A DNA stretch of 64,000 bases, from the NCBI GenBank assembly GCA_024704175.1, contig CP085629.1:4340001-4404000 (forward strand). Reading direction: 5' to 3'. This DNA comes from Paenibacillus sp. P25 (GTDB lineage: Bacteria; Bacillota; Bacilli; Paenibacillales; NBRC-103111). The translations under genes were made by a program, and so were the position numbers. The notes under the pieces are model-generated. The model worked only from the letters and a program-made list of their open reading frames with translations. It was not told the DNA's origin and did not search any database. Below are positions 56,848 through 64,000 of this stretch, in pieces (within the stretch, counting starts at the first letter, position 1; each line of letters opens with the position of its first letter).

Positions 56848-59520
56848 TCATCCTTTCAGCTCCGCGAGCCGGGCCGTCACTTTATCCCGTTTGTCGGCGT
56901 AATCGGCTAGCTTCGCTTTTTCTTCTTCAATGACCTTAGCCGGCGCTTTCGATACAAAACCTTGATTCGACAGTTTCTTCTCGATCCGCTCCACCTCGCC
57001 GTGCAGCGTGGTCAGCTCTTTTTCCAGTCGTGTTATTTCCTGGGCAATGTCGATCAGGCCCGCCAGCGGCAAATAAAGCTCCGCCCCCGTGACGATGCCT
57101 GTCATCGCCTTATCCGGAGAAGTAAGGCCCGTGTCGATTTGCAGCAGCGAGGTATTGCAGAAGCGGCTTACGTATTCCTCGTTGCGCTTTATGACGGCCT
57201 CTGTCTCTTCGCCCGCCGGCTTCACGAGCGACTCGATTTTTTTGCTCATCGGCACGTTCACTTCCGCACGAATGTTGCGCACGGTCCGGATCATGTCCAT
57301 GAGGAGCTCCATCTCGCGCACCGCGTCCGCCGCTTCAAAGCGGGTTTCGTACACCGGCCACTCCGCCAGCGTGATCGTCTCGCCCTCATGCGGCAGATGC
57401 TGCCAAATTTCCTCGCTGATGAACGGCATGAACGGATGAATCAGCCGGCTGCGTGCGGTCCAGCACATACGCCAGTACAGACTTCGTCGTCTTCTTCGCC
57501 GCTTCGTCCGTACCGTACAAGGAAAGCTTGCTAAATTCGATGTACCAGTCGCACAGATCGTCCCAAATGAAGTTATAGAGCTGACCGCCCGGTTTCCCCG
57601 AATTCGTAGGCATCGATCAGCCGCGTGACGTCGCGGACCGTTTCGTTCAAGCGGTGCAGGATCCACCGGTCCGCCGTGCCCAGCTTGCCGCTCAGGTCGA
57701 TGTCCGATGCTTGGAAATCGCCCAGATTCATCAGAGCGAAACGAGATGCGTTCCAAATCTTGTTGGCAAAGTTGCGCGCCTGCTCGACCTTCTCCCAGCG
57801 GAAGCGCAAATCCTGCCCCGGTGTGGAGCCGGTGGAAATCATAAAGCGCATGGCATCCGCGCCATACTTCTCGATCACCTCGAGCGGGTCGACACCGTTG
57901 CCGAGCGATTTGGACATCTTGCGTCCTTCCGCATCCCGAACGAGGCCGTGCATGAGCACATCCTTGAACGGGATTTGATCCGTAAACTCGAGAGCGCTGA
58001 AAATCATCCGGGCTACCCAGAAATAAATGATGTCGTAGCCGGTTACGAGCAGATCCGTAGGGTAATAGCGCTTCAGATCCTCGGTTTGATCCGGCCAGCC
58101 CAGCGTCGAGAAAGGCCAGAGCGCCGAGCTGAACCAGGTGTCCAGTACGTCCTCGTCCTGCTTCAGATGGGTACCGCCGCATTTCGGGCATACCTTCGCA
58201 TCCTCGCGCGCAACGATCACCTCGGAGCAGTCGCCGCAGTACCAGGCCGGAATCCGGTGCCCCCACCACAGCTGGCGGGAAATGCACCAGTCGCGGACGT
58301 TCTCGATCCAGTGCAGGTATATTTTATCGAAACGGTCCGGAACGAAATTCACGCCTTGGCCCGATTTCTGCGCCTCGATCGCGCGGTCGGCCAGCGGCTT
58401 CATCCGCACGAACCACTGTGTCGACAAATACGGCTCCACCACGGCTCCGCTCCGCTCGCTGTGGCCTACCTGGTGCACGTGCTCCTCGATCTTCAGCAGC
58501 ACGCCCTGCTCCTTCATGTCCGCTACGATTTGTTTGCGGCAGTCGAAGCGGTCGAGCCCTTGATACTTGCCGGCATTCTCGTTCATTTTGCCGGATTCGT
58601 CCATCACGAGCACCTGCGGCAGGTTATGGCGGCGGCCCACCTCAAAGTCGTTCGGGTCATGCGCCGGCGTAATTTTCACAGCTCCAGTCGCCGAACTCCT
58701 TCTCCACGTACTCGTCCGCCACGATCGGAATCTCGCGGCCGATGATCGGCAGCACGAGCGTCTTGCCGATCAGATGCTTGTAGCGCTCGTCTTCCGGGTG
58801 AACCGCCACCGCCGTATCGCCGAGCATCGTCTCGGGACGGGTTGTAGCCACGACGATGAATTCATCGCTGTCCTTCACCGGATATTTCAGATGGTACAGC
58901 GCGCCTTGAACCTCTTTGTATTCCACCTCGATATCGGATAAAGCGGTTCGTGCCGCCGGATCCCAGTTGATGATATATTTGCCGCGGTAAATTAAGCCCT
59001 TCTCGTAGAGCCTTACGAAAACCTCGCGCACCGCCTTGGACAAGCCTTCGTCCAGCGTGAACCGTTCACGGGAATAATCGAGCGAGAAGCCCATCTTCGC
59101 CCACTGCTCGCGGATCGTGCCGGCGTAGTGCTCCTTCCACTCCCAGACCTTCCCCAGAAACTTCTCGCGGCCCAGGTCGTAACGGCTGACCCCTTCCTCG
59201 CGGAGCTTCTGCTCGACCTTCGTTTGCGTAGCGATCCCCGCATGGTCGGAGCCCGGCGACCAGAGCGCATCGTAGCCCTGCATCCGCTTGGTGCGGATCA
59301 TGATGTCCTGCAGCGTAAAATCGAGCGCGTGCCCGATATGCAGCATGCCCGTCACGTTCGGCGGCGGGATGACAATCGTATAGGGCTTGGCGTCCGGACG
59401 GGCGCCGGCTTTAAAGAATTGGCCTTTCAGCCAGTAATCGTACCATTTTTTCTCCGCTTCCTTCGGATCATACGTCGTCGGCATCGCCGTCGCCGGTGCT
59501 TGGGTTTTGGTTTCTTCCAT
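56848..59520 (-). CDS. valS: Valyl-tRNA synthetase (three apparent frameshifts)
   Basis: Class I aminoacyl-tRNA synthetase, about 890 residues. HIGH motif in PPPNVTGMLHIGHALDFTL, editing domain VATTRPETMLGDTAVAVHP and GTGAVKITPAHDPNDFEVG, WCISRQLWWGHRIPAWYC, KMSKS motif RKMSKSLGNGVDPLEV, and a C-terminal coiled coil (EITRLEKELTTLHGEVERIE). Breaks lie at about 58684-58690, 57581-57586 and 57444-57449; each has one base too many. ATG 59520 follows GGAGG. Controlled by the T-box leader upstream. Confidence 0.97.
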
Positions 59521-59662
59521 AGGTGCTTTCCTCCGATACTTTGCATCGATTTTATCTTGGTTTTCTTCCTGAATAGCAGTGAGCGGGTATGGCCTGTAGG
59601 CGAAGGTTCCAAATGAGACTGAATGGAACAGGGACCGAAAGGATATACTGCAGCGTCCTGAA

Positions 59663-59946
59663 CGTAAAAAAGGCCTCCGCCCGCAAAGGACGAAAGGCTC
59701 TCGCTTCCGTGGTACCACCTTTATTCCGCGACCGCCAACCGGGTCCGCCCCGATGATGAACGCCTTACGGCACTTAAACAGATAACGGCTGCAGCCGGCC
59801 ATGTCTACTTCTTCCTGGTCTCAACACGGCAACTCCGGGGCGACTTCGGCAGTTACATCCTGCGGCTCCTTCCAGCATCATTCCGGTCCGCTCTCTGAAG
59901 GCTTCGGCGCCTACTATTCCCTTTCCACGTTTTTGCTACTTGTATG
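59663..59946 (-). promoter_or_regulatory. Valine T-box riboswitch upstream of valS
   Basis: The conserved T-box sequence AAGGTGGTACCACGG (59721-59707) is followed by a terminator hairpin with GCCTTTTTT. Upstream, stem I includes AGAGAGC and a distal region with GGAATGATGCTGGAAGG. A GUC valine triplet sits in CCGAAGTCGCC at 59844-59842 and is the likely specifier. Uncharged tRNA-Val should stabilise the antiterminator and switch on valS. Confidence 0.92.
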
Positions 59947-59952
59947 CGTACT

Positions 59953-59981
59953 ATGATAAACAACATTAAGAGTGGAGTCAA
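59953..59981 (-). promoter_or_regulatory. Sigma-A-type promoter of the T-box-valS transcript
   Basis: TTGACT and TATCAT separated by 17 bases on the minus strand, placing the start at about 59946. Confidence 0.75.
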
Positions 59982-59994
59982 TAAGCAGTATAAC

Positions 59995-60034
59995 CAAAAA
60001 AACCCCTAGCAAGCCGCTTTGGGCTCGTTCGGGG
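59995..60034 (-). terminator. Terminator of spoVID
   Basis: CCCC and AGCC pair with GGCT and GGGG in a nested stem on the minus strand, followed by seven T residues, about 55 bases beyond the spoVID stop. Confidence 0.75.
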
Positions 60035-60088
60035 CCATTTTTTTTATTCAAAACACCTCTAGCGACGGGTCTCGGGCCGAAGGCCGCT

Positions 60089-61123
60089 TTATTTCGGTAT
60101 GTATACGATTTGACCTTCGGTCACATCCGAATCGCCGAGACGGTTGTACAAGGCGATCTCCCGCGGATTCATCTCATACCGTTTGGCGATGGTCTCGAGG
60201 GTCTCTTCCTTCTGCACGATGCAGAGGCGCACCCGCTTGAATTCCTGCTGCTCTCCCTTGGCGTTCAGCAGTAAATTTTTCCATTGCACTTTATTTTGAG
60301 CGGCTTCCGTTTCCTCCGCTTCTTCTTCCGGACGGATGTCTTGCTTCGCCTGATTCGCCGCAGAAGGGTTCAGCGACGAGGAGAGTCCGAACGATTTGAC
60401 TACCGGAGTCTCAGGTTGAGCCTCCGCCGATTTCTTACCGCTGAATGCGACCTTCAGCTCTTTCTTCTCTTCCTGCACCGGCGCGGGGGCGGCAGATTCT
60501 TCCTGCACGGTCACCGGTACCGGCTCCGGCTCCACCAAGGCGCTCACCGGCACGGCAGCGGGCCCAGGCTCTTCCGGCGTCCGCTCCGGGTTTTCCGAAG
60601 CTGCGGCCGATGCAGCGGGCGGCTCGCTCTCTGCGTCCCGTGTCGCTCCGGAAACGGCAAACAACGGAGCCGTAGGTTCCGCCGCACGGCGTTCGGCGAC
60701 CTCATGCACGAACACGACTTCCTCTTGCGTTTCCTGCCAGGAAGGCGCTTCAGGAGCGGAGGCCACCTCGAGCCCGTTCAGGGACAGCACGCCGGTAATG
60801 TTCAAACTGCGTGCCGACAATAAATCCACGTCGAAGTTTTCGATCTCGACGGCGATGTCCTCCACCCGCTGCACGCGGTTCAGAGGCAAAGTGATTTCCA
60901 CCGGGATCAGATGCTCCAGCGTTTGCCCCTCGCGGCCCTGTTCGTCCACATACGTTCCAGTCAGCAGCAAATTGCCGCGGAGGACAGCTTGTTCTCCCTG
61001 AGGCAGCACTTGAATATGCGGGGTTAGTTCGATCCCCTCCAACTCTTTAATGCCGAACACGCCTTCGGATAAATGCACCCGTTCATAAATATCAAACCGC
61101 AGACCGTTTTGTTCCGTTGTCAA
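60089..61123 (-). CDS. spoVID: Stage VI sporulation protein D (coat morphogenetic, LysM C-terminus)
   Basis: Intact, about 344 residues from a TTG at 61123 (GGAGGGAGG upstream; the longer frame to 61192 lacks this). N-terminal SpoVID domain (RFDIYERVHLSEGVFGIKEL, ELTPHIQVLPQGEQAVLRG, HLIPVEITLPLNRVQ), an acidic Pro/Glu/Ala-rich middle, and a C-terminal LysM (IVQKEETLETIAKRYEMNPR, YNRLGDSDVTEGQIVYIP). SpoVID encases the spore with coat layers and binds SafA and SpoIVA. The neighbour valS matches Bacillus. Confidence 0.9.
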   Translation of the reverse strand: MTTEQNGLRFDIYERVHLSEGVFGIKELEGIELTPHIQVLPQGEQAVLRGNLLLTGTYVDEQGREGQTLEHLIPVEITLPLNRVQRVEDIAVEIENFDVDLLSARSLNITGVLSLNGLEVASAPEAPSWQETQEEVVFVHEVAERRAAEPTAPLFAVSGATRDAESEPPAASAAASENPERTPEEPGPAAVPVSALVEPEPVPVTVQEESAAPAPVQEEKKELKVAFSGKKSAEAQPETPVVKSFGLSSSLNPSAANQAKQDIRPEEEAEETEAAQNKVQWKNLLLNAKGEQQEFKRVRLCIVQKEETLETIAKRYEMNPREIALYNRLGDSDVTEGQIVYIPK

Positions 61124-61235
61124 AGTAAATCCTCCCTCCATCTTTCCCTGTTTCCAAATGGGCTTCGAAAACAGATTGCAGGCTGATACCATTGTCTTTA
61201 CAATTTATATGGCCTGCCGGGAAGGAGCATGACTA

Positions 61236-62105
61236 CTATTTTTGCAAACGTACCGCTAGCTCGGCAAAATCTTCAGGCCAAGGGGCTTCGGCCTCGATCC
61301 GCTCCTCCGTCCACGGATGAACGAACTCGAGCTTCTCGCCGTGCAGCGCTTGACGGGCGATCCCTTGGGGATGGCCGCCGTAAAGGGTATCGCCGACAAG
61401 CGGATGCCCGAGGTGGCTCATATGCACGCGGATCTGATGGGTTCGTCCGGTTTCCAGCCGAAGCCGCACCAAAGACGCATCACGGAACCGCTCCACCGTC
61501 TCATAGTGAGTGACGGCCCTTTCTCCGCCTGGGGATACCCTGCGCCGGGAGGCATGGTGCCGGTCCCGGCCGATGGGAGCGTCCACGGTACCGCGGTCCA
61601 GCTGCAGCCGCCCGTGAACGAATGCCAGGTACACACGTCCGACCTTTTTCTCCCGCATCGCTTCATCGAGCCGGATTTGCGGCCACTCGTATTTAGCGAA
61701 CAGCACAGGCCCCGTCGTATCTTCATCCAGCCGGTGGATATGCCTCGGCCGGCACGGCTCTCCCGCAGCTTCGACGTGCCAGCGGACCGCGTCAAGCAGC
61801 GTACCGGATTCGCCCTCCGCCGTGGGGTGCACTTTCATTCCGGCAGGCTTGTCCGCCACCAGACAGAAATCATCCTCATACAGCACTTCTATTCCGGCCC
61901 ACTCCGGCATATAGTGTAGCGGCTCGGCCGGGAACAAGCGCAGCCGAATCCGCCGGCCCTGCACCTGTACACCGCCCTCCTGCTGCAGCCTCGCCCAGAA
62001 TTTGCGGGAGCCCCCCAGCTCTTGCGCCAATCCGTCCGGCTCTGCAGTCACCGGTGCCGCCCATTCAAGCCATTCGCCTTTCCGCCGCCAGTCGGCCCGC
62101 TTCAT
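61236..62105 (-). CDS. RluA-family RNA pseudouridine synthase
   Basis: Intact, 289 residues from ATG 62105 (AAGGGGAT upstream). Short S4-like N-terminus, then LYEDDFCLVADKPAGMKVHP, catalytic motif HRLDEDTTGPVLFAK (Asp nucleophile), VYLAFVHGRL, RLETGRTHQIRVHMSHLGHPLVGDTLYGG. The target RNA position (RluA, RluC or RluD type) cannot be told. ATG overlaps the preceding small gene's stop. Confidence 0.93.
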   Translation of the reverse strand: MKRADWRRKGEWLEWAAPVTAEPDGLAQELGGSRKFWARLQQEGGVQVQGRRIRLRLFPAEPLHYMPEWAGIEVLYEDDFCLVADKPAGMKVHPTAEGESGTLLDAVRWHVEAAGEPCRPRHIHRLDEDTTGPVLFAKYEWPQIRLDEAMREKKVGRVYLAFVHGRLQLDRGTVDAPIGRDRHHASRRRVSPGGERAVTHYETVERFRDASLVRLRLETGRTHQIRVHMSHLGHPLVGDTLYGGHPQGIARQALHGEKLEFVHPWTEERIEAEAPWPEDFAELAVRLQK

Positions 62106-62266
62106 TCCGGATCCCCTTGCCCACTTGCCGGAAGCGTCCGCTTTTTCCTTGCTTTGCTTGCCTGCCAGACGGTGTATATCACAATCAGAACCCATGCGGC
62201 AAAAAAGACGCCCATCACCGCAATCAGCTCCAGCGTCGTTCCGAAAAAGCTGTATCTTTTTAACAT
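62102..62266 (-). CDS. Small single-pass membrane protein, translationally coupled to the pseudouridine synthase
   Basis: 54 residues starting ATG at 62266 with GGAGG eight bases upstream. One membrane helix (LIAVMGVFFAAWVLIVIYTV) and a basic tail (ASKARKKR). TGA overlaps the ATG of the next gene (ATGA). No family recognised. The good ribosome site, coupling and hydrophobic helix argue for a real gene. Confidence 0.7.
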   Translation of the reverse strand: MLKRYSFFGTTLELIAVMGVFFAAWVLIVIYTVWQASKARKKRTLPASGQGDPE

Positions 62267-62482
62267 TTCCGTTCCTCCAAACGAACTTGTCCTTCCCGCT
62301 ATTGTAGCAAAAAAGCCCCGGCCGCTCAAAAACGGTTACAATCCCAAACCCGCCTGGATCTGCCTGAAGGGGCAAGTCTATCATTACCAACCTTCCTATG
62401 ATAAAATAGGAATGGTGCATTGCTAGTTTCTAAGAATAACGCCCTTCGCAATACTTATTTAAAGCATGGGAGAGGACTTATT

Positions 62483-64000
62483 TTGAAAATTGCCTTACGA
62501 ACGCTCCGCGAGTGGAGCTGGCTCAAGAAAACCTTGTTCCTGATCGCCTCCTTCACCTTTTTGACCTCAAGCTTCCTGTTCTTGACCGCACCCGGCGGGC
62601 AGATTCGCGAGTGGATGGCGGAAACGGTCATTACAACGCAGCACCGCAGCTGGGCCTGGATTTTCGTCGGTGCGGAGCAGAGGGATCTGCTGGTGAAAAA
62701 AATGCAGGACGCCATCGAGCAGGCGGCCGCCGAGAAGCAGAATATGAGCCTGATCAATTTCAAGGCCAGTAAGCGCAAATCCAGATCCGTCGACGAACTG
62801 ATCAAAGTGGAGGACATCTCCGGGCAGTTCTGGAAGGGAAAGAAAATGTACGTTTACGACCCGACCACGATCCGGGTCATGACGCCTTCCCATTCCGGTG
62901 AGGGGGAGAAAATTTCCTCCATGGTCACCCGAACGGGAGCGGTGGCCGGTGTCAACGGCGGCGGGTTCGACGATCCCGAAGGGCTCGGCAACGGCTTCGC
63001 GGCCATCGGAGCGATCATGTCCGGCGGCGATGTCATCTATACCGACCAAGACGGCAAGCATCGCCCAGCATATCGTCGGGTTCACCAAAACCGGGACGCT
63101 CGTTATCGGCAAATATAATATTTTCGAACTTCGCGATATGGGCGTCTCCGAAGCCGTTTCCTTCTACCCCCGGCTGATCGCCAACGGTAAGCCGCTGATT
63201 ACGAGCGGCGACGGCGGATGGGGACGCGGCCCGCGTACGGCGGTAGGACAGAAAGCGGACGGAACCGTCATCTTTATCGTCATTGACGGGCGGCAGGCGC
63301 ACAGCGTCGGCGCCACCCTGAAGGAAGTGCAGGACTTGTTCCTGGAGGAAGGCGTCATTAATGCGGGCAATCTGGACGGGGGGCCTCCTCGGAGCTCGTG
63401 GTGGAGGGTAATGTCGTTACCAAGCCTTCCAGCCGTTACGGCGAACGCCGCCTGCCTTCCGCTTTCCTGGTCTATGACAAGCCGGAGCTGGCGAAAGCAA
63501 ACCGGGTATGGGACGGCATTGACAAGATCGATGCCGGCGGTTCCTACGATCACCCGGACTTCCTGAAGGAGCAGGCGGAGCTGAAGGCGAAGCAGTCGAA
63601 AAATCCGTCGCCGCCGGCCTCGACCAAGACCGAGACGGATAAGCCGAAGACGACCGATACCAAGACGGATACGAAAACAACGGAAAGCAAAACGGACACC
63701 AGGACCGACACGAAAACCGAAACGAAGACAGACACGAAGACCGATACCAAAACGGATACGAAGACCGAACATAAAACAGACACCGGAAAAACCGGGGCCG
63801 GAGAAACCGGCGGCGGCACAACGGGGCAGAAGACTACCGGTACGACGACGAAAGAAACCCCGGCAGGCACAACGAACGGCACGGGCACCGGAAGCAAAAC
63901 CGGCAGCGGCGGGGAGACTTCCCCGTCCGGGTCGGGCACGGCAACCGGAACGGGGACGACGTCCCAGGGCAGCGCCGCCGGCGGAACCACCCCGCCGGCG
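62483..64000 (+). CDS. Phosphodiester glycosidase-family (NAGPA-like) exported protein with Thr/Lys/Asp repeat tail (runs off the right edge, two apparent frameshifts)
   Basis: At least 505 residues. TTG start at 62483 after GGGAGAGG. An N-terminal membrane anchor (KKTLFLIASFTFLTSSFLFL) leads into a phosphodiester glycosidase domain: KMYVYDPTTIRVM, AVAGVNGGGFDDPEGLGNG, TSGDGGWGRGPRTAVGQKADG, VIDGRQAHSVGATLKEVQDL and AGNLDGG. After the domain, from about residue 365, comes a long tail of KTDTKTETK-type repeats turning into Gly/Thr/Ser-rich repeats, open to the edge. Breaks are at about 63059 (one extra base) and 63378-63383 (one base short). Family members uncap phosphodiester sugars; the tail may span the cell wall. 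The substrate is unknown. Confidence 0.85.

Noticed and set aside
62266..62420. Extended N-terminus of the pseudouridine synthase upstream of 62105
   Set aside because: The extension overlaps a better-supported small gene in another frame and has no family similarity; ATG at 62105 has a good ribosome site.

Overview
The window looks like a chromosomal segment of a spore-forming, GC-rich Bacillota, most probably a Paenibacillus or close relative. Nearly all genes lie on the minus strand. Read from right to left, they follow the classic Bacillus order: spoVID, valS, folC, murC, spoIIB, maf, radC, mreBCD, minCD, rodA, spoIVFA/FB, rng, rplU-prp-rpmA, spo0B, obg, pheB, hom, thrB, pheA, ilvE, safA, bofC, ruvCAB, queA, tgt, yajC, comN, secD/secF, recJ, apt, relA. 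The window starts inside relA and ends inside a phosphodiester glycosidase gene. I saw no rRNA, tRNA, CRISPR array, insertion sequence or prophage.

Layout: 1-5 kb holds relA, a cotH spore coat gene, and two CotB/DUF2642-type coat genes separated by an unusual 80-bp hairpin-rich tandem repeat. 5-15 kb holds nucleotide salvage and repair (apt, recJ), a CDF-like transporter with altered metal sites, SecDF, comN, spoVB and YajC. 15-24 kb holds queuosine modification (tgt, queA), a SpoIID-like protein, the RuvABC resolvasome, bofC and a signal peptidase. 24-31 kb holds the LysM coat-assembly protein SafA (with collagen-like repeats) and aromatic/threonine biosynthesis. 31-37 kb is an accessory insertion: a Nudix hydrolase, an ABC ATPase, and a nitrate assimilation cluster (nitrate transporter, molybdopterin nitrate reductase, TrpD2-like protein) preceded by a perfect GlnR/TnrA box. 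37-50 kb holds obg, spo0B, ribosomal proteins L27 and L21 with the L27 protease Prp, RNase G, the SpoIVF complex, and the shape and division block. 50-64 kb holds maf, a cell-wall amidase with SLH repeats, spoIIB, murC, folC, valS behind a T-box, spoVID, a pseudouridine synthase and the glycosidase.

Several genes act together: cotH, cotB-like, safA and spoVID in coat assembly; spo0B, spoIVFA/FB, bofC, spoIIB, spoVB and a SpoIID-like protein in sporulation; mreBCD, rodA, minCD, murC and the amidase in wall growth and division.

An overriding feature is sequence quality. About 44 single-base frameshifts split about 27 otherwise well-conserved genes, including essential ones (valS, secF, obg, folC). 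Most sit in short homopolymers, and both halves of each gene remain well conserved. I read them as uncorrected indels in the assembly and annotate each gene across its full length, giving the approximate break positions.
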